Assembly: GCA_902761395.1 (NCBI GenBank)
Contig: CACWKJ010000034.1
Coordinates: 1-15,806 of the forward strand
DNA length: 15,806 nt
Direction of reading: 5' to 3'
DNA from: an uncultured Elusimicrobium sp.
GTDB taxonomy: Bacteria > Elusimicrobiota > Endomicrobiia > Endomicrobiales > Endomicrobiaceae
The translations under genes were made by a program, and so were the position numbers. Positions 6,982 through 13,786 of the stretch are shown in pieces (the stretch's first letter is position 1; the number at the start of each line of letters is the position of its first letter). A model generated the notes under the pieces. That model saw only the letters and a list, made by a program, of their open reading frames with translations, was not told the origin of the DNA and ran no database searches.

Positions 6982-8037
6982 ATGGATAAAAAAATGAAAA
7001 TGGTTGAAGCAAAATCGTTGGCACAAAAAATAGCGTTTGCTCCGTTCAGTTTTCAGGCAATAAAATCTATGGTTGATTTAGGTATATTAAAATTGATAGA
7101 TGAAAGTTTGCCTGACGGAATATCCGTTGAAGATATAGAAAAAAAGTTGAAATTGAACCATTATACCGTATCCACATTACTTGAAGTAGGCACATTTTCG
7201 GATGTTGTTGAACTTAAAGATAACAAGTATAACATAACAAAAATCGGTCAATGCTTTTTGTATGATACCATGACAAAAGTTAACTTTAATTTCGTTAACG
7301 ATGTATGTTATCAGGGAATGTTTTATTTGAAAGATTCTTTTATAAATTCCAAACCGGAAGGATTAAAATGTTTCGGCAATTGGAAAACGATATACGAAGG
7401 CCTTTCTTCTTTACCGGAAGATGTTAAAAAAAGTTGGTTCGATTTCGATCACTTCTATTCGGACAACTCTTTCGAACAGGTTATAAAAATAATTTTGGAA
7501 TCCAACCCGAAAAGAGTTTTTGATATAGGTTGCAATACGGGAAAATTCGAAACTGCAATGTTTAAAAACGGATATACGGGCACGATGGTAATGATAGATT
7601 TACAAAAACAGTTGAACATGGCCAAGCAAAACATGGAAAAACTTAACAAGTTGGATAATTGTGAATTTTTTCCTACAAATATTTTGGATTCTTCTTTAGG
7701 GTTACCGAACAATCCCGATGTTGTACTTATGAGCCAATTCTTGGATTGCTTTTCTTTGGAAGAAATTGTGTCCATACTGAAAAAAGTAAAAAATGTTATG
7801 CTTGGCGGAACAAAAGTTTTTATATTGGAACCGTTCTGGGATAAACAGAAATTTGAAGCGGCAAAGTTATCGTTAACACATATATCTTTATATTTTACGG
7901 CATTGGCAAACGGTAACAGCAAAATGTATTCCTGTAACGAAATGTTGGACTGCATAAATAAGTCGGGGTTAAGGTTATCGAAAATACACGAAAATATCGG
8001 ACCTTTCGAATATACATTGTTAGAGTGTTCAAAATAG
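6982..8037 (+). CDS. SAM-dependent O-methyltransferase with winged-helix dimerisation domain
   Basis: A 351-residue methyltransferase. Residues ~10-100 form the winged-helix dimerisation domain typical of plant-type and polyketide O-methyltransferases (FQAIKSMVDLGIL, then an ISVEDIEKKLKL segment). Residues 175-340 are the Rossmann domain, with SAM motif I VFDIGCNTGKFE (Asp181-Gly187) and an acidic residue in VMIDLQ for the SAM ribose. It probably methylates the aryl head or a hydroxyl of the polyketide, like the methyltransferases (ApeB-type) of aryl-polyene clusters. AGGAG at 6971-6975 sits six bases upstream and overlaps the end of the ligase gene, so the two are coupled. The acceptor atom is not determined. 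Confidence 0.88.
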   Translation: MDKKMKMVEAKSLAQKIAFAPFSFQAIKSMVDLGILKLIDESLPDGISVEDIEKKLKLNHYTVSTLLEVGTFSDVVELKDNKYNITKIGQCFLYDTMTKVNFNFVNDVCYQGMFYLKDSFINSKPEGLKCFGNWKTIYEGLSSLPEDVKKSWFDFDHFYSDNSFEQVIKIILESNPKRVFDIGCNTGKFETAMFKNGYTGTMVMIDLQKQLNMAKQNMEKLNKLDNCEFFPTNILDSSLGLPNNPDVVLMSQFLDCFSLEEIVSILKKVKNVMLGGTKVFILEPFWDKQKFEAAKLSLTHISLYFTALANGNSKMYSCNEMLDCINKSGLRLSKIHENIGPFEYTLLECSK

Positions 8038-8038
8038 T

Positions 8039-8530
8039 ATGGCAATTACATTAACGGTTGCAGCATTTATTCTTATTATAGTAGGGTTGGTTGGAACATT
8101 TATTCCTATGTTTCCGGGACTGCCTGTAGGGTGGCTCGGTTTGTTTATTGCATTTTTGTCTCCGAATTGTACTTTAAGTATATGGACAATAGTTATAACT
8201 CTTTTACTTATGGTAATTATTACCGTTTTGGATTATGTTATTCCCGCAAAAATGGTTAAAAAAAGCGGGGGAACAAAAAGCGGAGAAAGGGGTGCACTGA
8301 TCGGCAGTATGTCCGGAATAGTTTTGGTTAATCCGATAATATTAATTTTCGGTTCGTTTATCGGTGCATTAATAGGTGAAATTATAAACGATTCCAAAGA
8401 TATAAAAAAGGCGTTGAAATCGGCGTTCAGTTCGTTTATCGGGTTTCTTTTGGGAACCGGTATTAAGGCATTTCTTACTCTTTCATTTTTGTTGATTTTG
8501 ATATTAAATCTTGTATTTGGGATGTTTTAA
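8039..8530 (+). CDS. DUF456-family small membrane protein
   Basis: A 163-residue integral membrane protein with helices at about 4-40, 48-70, 88-125 and 130-160. The segment FPGLPVGWLGLFIAF and the glycine-rich GERGALIGSMSGIVLVNP with FGSFIGALIGEI match the DUF456 pattern, which contains glycine-zipper helices. No biochemical function is established for the family. It starts one base after the methyltransferase stop, so it is part of the same transcript. A diverged relative follows. It is not a usual member of aryl-polyene clusters. Confidence 0.8.
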   Translation: MAITLTVAAFILIIVGLVGTFIPMFPGLPVGWLGLFIAFLSPNCTLSIWTIVITLLLMVIITVLDYVIPAKMVKKSGGTKSGERGALIGSMSGIVLVNPIILIFGSFIGALIGEIINDSKDIKKALKSAFSSFIGFLLGTGIKAFLTLSFLLILILNLVFGMF

Positions 8531-8539
8531 AAAAAGAAA

Positions 8540-9034
8540 ATGTCTATATCTGTAATAATTTTAGGATTCTTTTTAATCGCTTTGGGTATATATACCGGAA
8601 AAGCACCTTTCAGTTGGGTAGGTATGGTGTTTGCAGGGTATCATCCGGTATGCACAATAAATATAGCCACTTTTATTGTAACATTTGTAATGATGGTATA
8701 TTTATGGTTAATAGATTATATAGTTAAGTCAAATATAGATATGATAGCGGTAGATTTGGACAGCGATAAAAAAGGAACATTTTGCGATAAAGTTTTTGAG
8801 AGTTTTTCAATGCCTGTGACTTTTAGATTTAGAGTACTGGAAGGAATTATAGTGATATATTTTGTTTCCTTCATATTCGTTACTATCTTAAATTTCATAA
8901 ATAAGTCTATAGATTTTAGAGCTGAACTTGATTGCGTATTTGAGTTTATGTTGGTTGGTAAAGGTGCAAATATCTTTTTGTCTGTAATCTTCCTTATTAT
9001 TTTGATTTTGAATTTGGTATTTGGTTTATTTTGA
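8540..9034 (+). CDS. Diverged DUF456-like membrane protein, paralogue of the preceding gene
   Basis: A 164-residue protein, almost the same length as its neighbour, with four predicted membrane segments. Both end in a near-identical tail (FLLILILNLVFGMF before, FLIILILNLVFGLF here), and the first two helices align with LDYV/IDYIV at the same place. The glycine-zipper region of DUF456 is gone, replaced by a more charged stretch (DSDKKGTFCDKV). It looks like an old tandem duplication in which this copy has lost the family hallmark. It lies nine bases after its neighbour with no strong ribosome site. The stop codon lies in a short A/T palindrome (9029-9044). Confidence 0.65.
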   Translation: MSISVIILGFFLIALGIYTGKAPFSWVGMVFAGYHPVCTINIATFIVTFVMMVYLWLIDYIVKSNIDMIAVDLDSDKKGTFCDKVFESFSMPVTFRFRVLEGIIVIYFVSFIFVTILNFINKSIDFRAELDCVFEFMLVGKGANIFLSVIFLIILILNLVFGLF

Positions 9035-9048
9035 TAAATCAAAATCAA

Positions 9049-9249
9049 AACTGGCGAAACGGATTTATCTTTTAAGCTATAACTTTGTATTTTCCTTCTT
9101 CGAGTACCAGCCACTTCGTTTTTCCTTTAGTACACTTCAGGCGGAAAATACTTCGTTATAGCTTAAAATCTGTAAATCCTTTGAATGCCAAGAATAAAGT
9201 AACAAAATCTTAAAGTCTTAAACGGCAACGACAAACCGCACTTTTTTTT
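9049..9249 (+). repeat. Structured repeat element, copy A (long hairpin plus tail hairpin)
   Basis: A 35-nt left arm (9061-9095) pairs with a 37-nt right arm (9143-9179) across a 47-nt loop. Pairing blocks are GGATTTA/TAAATCC, then a 14-bp block containing TTTTAAGCTATAAC, then GTATTTTCC/GGAAAATAC, separated by small internal loops. The loop carries CGAGTACCA and GTACACTTCA, whose GTAC ends can pair. A tail (from GCCAAGAATAA at 9187) contains a second small stem, AAAGT (9212-9216) with ACTTT (9240-9244), running directly into T8 (9242-9249) like a weak intrinsic terminator. The element is repeated, diverged, at 10177-10370. It fills the gap between the DUF456 pair and the EamA gene. Confidence 0.85.
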
Positions 9250-9256
9250 GTATAAT
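9228..9256 (+). promoter_or_regulatory. Possible promoter for the EamA gene
   Basis: ACGACA (9228-9233, four of six -35 consensus bases) is 17 bases from a perfect TATAAT (9251-9256), about 27 bases upstream of ATG 9283. The -35 lies inside the tail of structured element A. Plausible but unproven, since A/T-rich sequence often offers TATAAT by chance. Confidence 0.45.
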
Positions 9257-9282
9257 CTTACATTATTTTTTAGAGAACGATT

Positions 9283-10168
9283 ATGAAAAGAGCGGTAAGA
9301 ATAGGTTTTATTGATGCAATAATATCTTCTGTAAGTTACGGTTTGTATCGGTTTGTATCCTTTGTTTGCCATACTGTTATATAACACGGGATCATCCGTG
9401 TCCAATTCACTGTTTTACAGATATCTGTTTGCATTTCTGATTTATTTGTATATATTAAAAGTTCATAAAAAAATTAATCTGTCAGTTACGGTTAAAGAGT
9501 TTATAATACTGTTTTTTGTGGGTATCACTTTTGCCGTATCTTCCATTGCATTGTTTGCCGCTTTAAAATATATAGATTCCGGAATTGCTTGTACAATAGT
9601 GTTTGTTTATCCTGTAATAGTTGCTTTAATTATGACACTCTTTTTCCATGAAAAGCTTACAAAAACAACTGTTATTTCCATTGCCTGCGCCTTTTTGGGA
9701 GTCGCACTTTTGAACTATGCCGGCGGTATGAGTACCGGCGGGAAATTCTTGGGATTTTTGTTTTCTGTTTGCGGTGCGATAATGTATGCGATGTATATGA
9801 TATTTGTAAAAACCGTAAAAACCATAAAACATATGCAGCCGGAAAAAGTAACATTTTATGTTATGCTTTCCGGAACGGTTTTTTATTTTATATGTTTAAG
9901 GTTCGGACTGGATTTCCAGTTGCTTACAAGACCGAATCAATGGATATATGTGCTTTGTTTGGCGGTAATACCTACGATAGTTGCCATAGAAACTGTTAAT
10001 GTTGCAATAAAACTTATCGGTGCAACAAAAACTTCGATAATCGGTGCACTCGAACCGCTTACTGCGATAATTGTGGGGGTGTTGGTGTTTGGAGAACAGG
10101 TGTCGTTGCTTAACACAATTGGGTTCCTCCTTGTTATTACGGGTATTTTTCTTGTTGTAAGGAAATAA
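9283..10168 (+). pseudogene. EamA/DMT-family transporter, frameshifted by a 10-bp tandem duplication
   Basis: A drug/metabolite-type inner-membrane transporter of about ten helices, ~291 residues if intact. ATG 9283 opens MKRAVRIGFIDAIISSVSYG, a normal EamA start, but the frame is lost at 9340-9359, where GGTTTGTATC occurs twice in tandem, and stops shortly after. Removing one copy rejoins the halves as SYGLYPLFAILLYN. The long downstream frame (from 9353) contains both EamA repeats, including FRYL-like FYRYLFA, the EKLT loop, and the second-repeat GALEPLTAIIVGVLVFGE signature with its conserved Glu-Pro. The substrate is unknown. It is flanked on each side by a copy of the structured element. 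A tandem duplication could revert by slippage, so the gene may be dead or switchable. Confidence 0.85.
9340..9359 (+). repeat. 10-bp tandem duplication breaking the EamA frame
   Basis: GGTTTGTATC at 9340-9349 is repeated exactly at 9350-9359. Because ten is not a multiple of three it shifts the frame; one copy alone keeps the transporter open. Confidence 0.95.
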
Positions 10169-10176
10169 ATTTTCAC

Positions 10177-10370
10177 AACTGGTAGCGAAGCGACTTCATC
10201 TTTTAAATTCTAACTTCGTATTTGGCTCAATCGAGTACCACTCGCTCCGCTTTCATTTATGTACACTTCAATCGCCAAATACTTCATTATAATTTAAAAT
10301 CTTAGAAGTCTTCGGGAGCCAAGAATAAGGTATCTCAAAATCTTAAGGTCTTGAACGACAAAAACCTTAA
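10177..10370 (+). repeat. Structured repeat element, copy B
   Basis: A diverged copy of the element at 9049, in the same orientation, beginning AACTGG nine bases after the EamA stop. The left arm (10192-10226, 35 nt), loop (47 nt) and right arm (10274-10310, 37 nt) are exactly as long as in copy A. The base pairs read GACTTC/GAAGTC, TTTTAAATT/AATTTAAAA and GTATTTGGC/GCCAAATAC. Relative to copy A, seven positions have changed in both arms so that pairing is kept. The loop keeps TCGAGTACCA and GTACACTTCA. The tail (GCCAAGAATAA at 10318-10328) has a 7-bp stem, TTAAGGT (10343-10349) with ACCTTAA (10364-10370), in place of the weaker stem of copy A. Confidence 0.85.
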
Positions 10371-10384
10371 AAACTCTTTCCAAG

Positions 10385-10406
10385 TTGCGACAAGGTGTTG
10401 TCGTAA
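10385..10406 (+). other. Inverted repeat/hairpin between element B and the restriction locus
   Basis: TTGCGACAA and TTGTCGTAA flank GGTG and can form a 9-bp hairpin with one G-T pair, followed by TAATTTTA. It may be a weak terminator separating the modules or a protein-binding palindrome; the sequence does not decide. Confidence 0.5.
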
Positions 10407-10445
10407 TAATTTTATAAAATAATTATGAAAACAATGTTGCATTTT

Positions 10446-10584
10446 AGTATAATAGAGTCAATGAAACTATGTTAAAACACAAAAATAACAAGTGCTTTTA
10501 AGTAAAATACTTGACAAAAACAAAATAATCAAGTATAATAATCTTGTTAAAAGTTAAAAATAACAATTATTTTAAGGAAAATAT
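10446..10584 (+). repeat. Imperfect duplication of the promoter/leader of the restriction operon
   Basis: Upstream copy: AGTATAATA (10446-10454), then from 10470 TGTTAAAA, AAAAATAACAA, TTTTAAGTAAAATAC. Downstream copy: AGTATAATA (10532-10540), then from 10545 TGTTAAAA, AAAAATAACAA, TTTTAAGGAAAATAT, which runs into the hsdS ATG. The leader parts are offset by 75 bases. In the upstream copy the ribosome-site AAGGA reads AAGTA and no gene follows. Confidence 0.7.
10511..10539 (+). promoter_or_regulatory. Consensus sigma-70 promoter of the restriction-modification operon
   Basis: TTGACA (10511-10516) and TATAAT (10534-10539) are both perfect and exactly 17 bases apart. The start of transcription should fall near 10546, about 40 bases before the hsdS ATG at 10587, which has AAGGA at 10574-10578. 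It is the strongest promoter visible in the window and probably drives the whole downstream locus. Confidence 0.88.
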
Positions 10585-10586
10585 AT

Positions 10587-11210
10587 ATGAAAAATATAAA
10601 ACTTTCGGAATTATTTGATGTTCAAATAGGATTAGTAGTTTCAAGAAAAGCGGTAGATTTTGCTGAACAATCAAACAGTATTAATTATAACAAATATAAA
10701 GTGTTAAGTTTAAAATCTTTTTTAGAAGATAATACAATAAGTGCAGATTTCTTTAATGAAATTTATACGGAAAATATAATGGATGAAAAATATCTTACAA
10801 AAGAAAATGATATTATTGTAAGGTTAATAAATCCGTTAAAATCTTTTGTTGTTACAAAAAATTTAGAAAATATTGTAGTTCCTTCGCAATTTGTAAAATT
10901 GAGAAATAATAAAAGTAGTAATATATTGTCGGAACCTGTTATTAATGAGTATGTAAGCATTTTCTTAAATACATTTTCAAACACAAAGAAGATGCAACAA
11001 TACAAAAAAGAAGATACTTGGTTAGTTAATTCAATAAAACAATCTACTATTAGCGATATAGATATACCGGTAATAAATTTGGAAAAACAAAAAGAAATAG
11101 TGGAGTTTTATAAATTGTTAAACAAAGAAATAAAATTATACAAGAACTTAATAGGAAAAAAAGAAGAATTTTATAAAAGTCTCTTACAAAATTTAATAGG
11201 AGAAAAATAA
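10587..11210 (+). CDS. hsdS: Half-size type I restriction specificity subunit (HsdS, single recognition domain)
   Basis: A 207-residue protein, about half a normal HsdS. The N-terminus IKLSELFDVQIGLVVSRKA is the usual opening of a target-recognition domain, and residues ~155-207 are the conserved helical spacer: LEKQKEIVEFYKLLNKEI, then a lysine-rich coiled coil ending SLLQNL. Only one recognition domain and one spacer are present. Half-size S proteins are known to work as dimers, giving a palindrome-like split target; that is inferred here. It starts the operon behind a perfect promoter. Its stop overlaps the HsdM ATG (TAATG at 11208-11212), so the two are coupled. A second S gene lies 4 kb downstream. 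It could instead be a lone methylase specificity factor. Confidence 0.8.
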   Translation: MKNIKLSELFDVQIGLVVSRKAVDFAEQSNSINYNKYKVLSLKSFLEDNTISADFFNEIYTENIMDEKYLTKENDIIVRLINPLKSFVVTKNLENIVVPSQFVKLRNNKSSNILSEPVINEYVSIFLNTFSNTKKMQQYKKEDTWLVNSIKQSTISDIDIPVINLEKQKEIVEFYKLLNKEIKLYKNLIGKKEEFYKSLLQNLIGEK

Positions 11211-12769
11211 TGACCACAAGAACAGATATAGAACAAGTTTTATGGAACGGAGCAAACACTTTTAGGGGAATTATAGGAGCATCAACTTATAAAGATTATT
11301 TGTTACCATTGCTTTTTGTTAAGTATTTAAGTGATATTTATAAAGAAAATATAGATGAATTAAAAAAGAAATACCCTAACAAAGAAAGGTTTGAAAGGGC
11401 AAAAGAAAGGTTACCATTTAAATTACAAGAAAAATATTCCTTTGACTCTTTATATGCTCAAAAAAATTTATCTGATATCGGTGTAAAAATCAATGAAGCA
11501 TTAAGGGGAATAGAAGACGATAATCAACAATATTTGCAAGGCATTTTTAGAAGTGTAGATTTTAACAGCACCGCAAATTTAGGAGAGCAAAAAGACAAAA
11601 TAACAACATTAAAAAATTTGTTGGAAGATTTTAATTCATTAGACTTAAGACCTTCAAAAATAGAAGTTAAACAGGGGCAAGTTCCAAGTGATGTTTTAGG
11701 TGATGCTTTTGAATATATGATAGGTCAATTTGCACAACAAGCAGGTGCAAAAGCCGGCAGTTTCTTTACACCTATGGGAGTTGCTGAATTAATGGCACGA
11801 ATTGCTAACCCTAAAGCGGGGCAGTCTGTCTATGACCCAACAGCCGGATCATCTTCGCTCCTAATTAGAACAGCAAAAAAAGCAGGAGTAAAAAATGTAG
11901 CTATATACGGGCAAGAAAGAGATGCTTCAAGTTGGGCTATGTCAAAAATGAATATGTTTATTCACGATATAAGCGATGCAAAAATTGCTCTTGGCGATAC
12001 ATTATCAAATCCGCAACATTTAGATGATGATGATAATTTAATGAAGTTTGATGTTATAGTTGCAAATATGCCGTTTTCATTAGATAAATGGGCAGAGGGG
12101 TTTAATCCGGGTGGTGAAGAAGAATCAACAGATAAAAATAAAAAGAAAAAATTTCAAATGGAAGCGAGTTTAGATAGATTTAATAGATTTTCTTACGGTA
12201 TTCCACCGGCAACAAAAGGTGATTGGGCTTTTTTACTACACATGATAGCAAGTTTAAAAGATAACGGAACAATAGTTGCAGTTGCTCCGCATGGTGTATT
12301 GTTTAGGGGAGCAAGTGAAGGTCAAATTCGTAAAAAAGTTATAGATAATAATTTGTTGGATGCTGTTATCGGTTTACCTGCAAATTTATTTTTCGGAACA
12401 AGTATTCCTGCAGCACTTTTAATATTTAAAAAGAACAGAGAAAATAAAGATATTTTATTTATAGATGCTTCCGGCGAAACTCATTACAGAAAAGAAAAGA
12501 AACAAAATGTTTTGTTGGAAGAAAATATATCGGAAATTTATTTAGCATATAAGAATAGAAAAGATATTGAAAAGTTTGCACATGTTGCAGGTATAGCAGA
12601 AATACAAGATAACGAATACAATTTGAATATTCCAAGATATGTAGATACTTTTGAAGAAGAAAAAGAAGTTGATATTAAAGCAGTTAAAAAAGAAATTAAC
12701 GATATAGAAAAGCAATTAAAAGAAGTTGATGAACAAATGAAAAAATATTTAAAAGAATTGGGATTGTAA
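11210..12769 (+). CDS. hsdM: Type I restriction-modification DNA methyltransferase subunit
   Basis: A complete 519-residue adenine methyltransferase. Residues ~10-140 form the helical HsdM N-terminal domain (IEQVLWNGANTFRG, LPLLFVKYLSDIY). The catalytic domain has GSFFTPMGVAELM at 183-195, SAM motif I as Asp209-PTAGSSS, and motif IV as Asn286-Met-Pro-Phe289 in VIVANMPFS, where the more common form is NPPF/Y. A lysine/glutamate-rich coiled coil ends the protein (residues ~485-519) and would contact HsdS. It methylates adenine at sites chosen by HsdS and forms the core of the restriction complex with HsdR, which is not in the window. AGGAG at 11198-11202 is seven bases from the ATG. Confidence 0.95.
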   Translation: MTTRTDIEQVLWNGANTFRGIIGASTYKDYLLPLLFVKYLSDIYKENIDELKKKYPNKERFERAKERLPFKLQEKYSFDSLYAQKNLSDIGVKINEALRGIEDDNQQYLQGIFRSVDFNSTANLGEQKDKITTLKNLLEDFNSLDLRPSKIEVKQGQVPSDVLGDAFEYMIGQFAQQAGAKAGSFFTPMGVAELMARIANPKAGQSVYDPTAGSSSLLIRTAKKAGVKNVAIYGQERDASSWAMSKMNMFIHDISDAKIALGDTLSNPQHLDDDDNLMKFDVIVANMPFSLDKWAEGFNPGGEEESTDKNKKKKFQMEASLDRFNRFSYGIPPATKGDWAFLLHMIASLKDNGTIVAVAPHGVLFRGASEGQIRKKVIDNNLLDAVIGLPANLFFGTSIPAALLIFKKNRENKDILFIDASGETHYRKEKKQNVLLEENISEIYLAYKNRKDIEKFAHVAGIAEIQDNEYNLNIPRYVDTFEEEKEVDIKAVKKEINDIEKQLKEVDEQMKKYLKELGL

Positions 12770-12792
12770 GGAGAGAATATGAATAAAGAACT
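12767..12792 (+). repeat. 26-bp direct repeat, copy 1 (ribosome site and start of the RhuM gene)
   Basis: It begins with the HsdM stop TAA, contains AAGGAGAG and ATG, and runs through codons for Asn-Lys-Glu into the next. It is identical base for base to 13761-13786. Confidence 0.93.
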
Positions 12793-13780
12793 ATCTTTTT
12801 TATTGTATACTACACCGAAAGAAAATATATCAATACAAGCTGTAGTTAAAGATGAAACTCTTTGGCTTACACAAAAATCCATGGCTGAATTATTTGATTG
12901 TAGTACTGATAATATATCTCTTCATTTAAAAAATATTTTTAAAGAAGGCGAGCTTGATGAAAAATCAGTTACCGAGAAATTCTCGGCAACTGCAAGTGAT
13001 GGGAAAAATTATATTACTAAATTTTATAACCTTGATGCCATTATTTCCGTAGGTTATAGAGTAAATTCTTCAAAAGCAACACAGTTTCGTATTTGGGCTA
13101 CAAAAATATTAAAAGAATACATACAAAAAGGATTTGTTCTTGATGATGAAAGATTAAAACAAGGAACAAACACTTTCGGGAAAGATTATTTTAAAGAATT
13201 ATTGGAAAGAGTTCGTTCAATAAGAGCATCTGAAAGAAGAATTTGGCAACAAATTACAGATATTTTTGCAGAATGTAGTTGGGATTACGATAAAAATTCT
13301 CCAATAACACAAGAATTTTATGCAACCATACAAAATAAGTTTCATTATGCTATCACAGGCAAAACCGCAGCAGAAATTATTAATGGTAGTGCCGATAGTA
13401 AGAAACATAATATGGGTTTAACAACATGGAAACACTCACCGGATGGCAGAATATTAAAGTCTGATGTTACTATTGCTAAAAATTATTTACAAGAAAAAGA
13501 AATTAAACGGCTTGAAAGAGCCGTTACCGGCTACTTTGATTATATTGAAGATTTAATTGAAAGAGAAAAAGCTTTTTCTATGGAAGAATTTGCTAAAAGT
13601 GTTAACGAATTTTTAACTTTTAGAAAATACAATATATTAAAAGATAATGGCAAAATTTCAAAGAAACAAGCAGATAGAAAAGCTACTCTTGAATACGATA
13701 AATTTAATAAGACACAAAAGATAGTGTCCGATTTCGATAAAGTAATAAAAAAACTAAAAATAAGGAGAGAATATGAATAA
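12779..13780 (+). CDS. RhuM-family protein (restriction-locus accessory)
   Basis: A 333-residue RhuM (virulence RhuM family) protein. Residues ~25-60 look like a DNA-binding helix-turn-helix region (LWLTQKSMAELFDCSTDNIS). The family block follows: FYNLDAIISVGYRVNS and QFRIWATKILKEYIQKGF at ~82-120. The C-terminal half is helical, with a segment rich in Glu/Lys. Genes of this family often sit inside type I restriction loci between hsdM and hsdS; their biochemical role is not settled. AAGGAG is five bases before the ATG. The last six codons (from the AGG) are supplied by the ribosome-site repeat of the following dinD gene, whose start it overlaps by eight bases, so the original C-terminus may have been replaced. 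Confidence 0.88.
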   Translation: MNKELSFLLYTTPKENISIQAVVKDETLWLTQKSMAELFDCSTDNISLHLKNIFKEGELDEKSVTEKFSATASDGKNYITKFYNLDAIISVGYRVNSSKATQFRIWATKILKEYIQKGFVLDDERLKQGTNTFGKDYFKELLERVRSIRASERRIWQQITDIFAECSWDYDKNSPITQEFYATIQNKFHYAITGKTAAEIINGSADSKKHNMGLTTWKHSPDGRILKSDVTIAKNYLQEKEIKRLERAVTGYFDYIEDLIEREKAFSMEEFAKSVNEFLTFRKYNILKDNGKISKKQADRKATLEYDKFNKTQKIVSDFDKVIKKLKIRREYE

Positions 13781-13786
13781 AGAACT
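13761..13786 (+). repeat. 26-bp direct repeat, copy 2 (ribosome site and start of dinD)
   Basis: An exact copy of 12767-12792, placing the same AAGGAGAG-ATG initiation signal and first codons before dinD. Here it also encodes the end of the RhuM protein (REYE-stop). Confidence 0.93.

Noticed and set aside
7455..8045. Long open frame of 196 codons on the minus strand
   Set aside because: It lies opposite the well-supported methyltransferase, has no recognisable motif and no ribosome site; a shadow of biased codon use.
9029..9044. Palindrome TTTTGAT-AA-ATCAAAA at the end of the second DUF456 gene
   Set aside because: Only A/T pairs dominate and there is no T tract of the right form after it; too weak to call a terminator.
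8716..9114. Minus-strand open frame across the second DUF456 gene and element A
   Set aside because: No motif; it reads through the structured repeat and antisense to a membrane gene.
10446..10454. Second TATAAT upstream of the restriction operon as an active promoter
   Set aside because: No acceptable -35 box at 16-18 bases; kept only as part of the leader duplication.
9035..10586. tRNA or rRNA genes in the non-coding stretches
   Set aside because: The hairpins of the repeat elements do not form a cloverleaf and there is no T-loop GTTCRA motif in the right place; nothing rRNA-like was seen.
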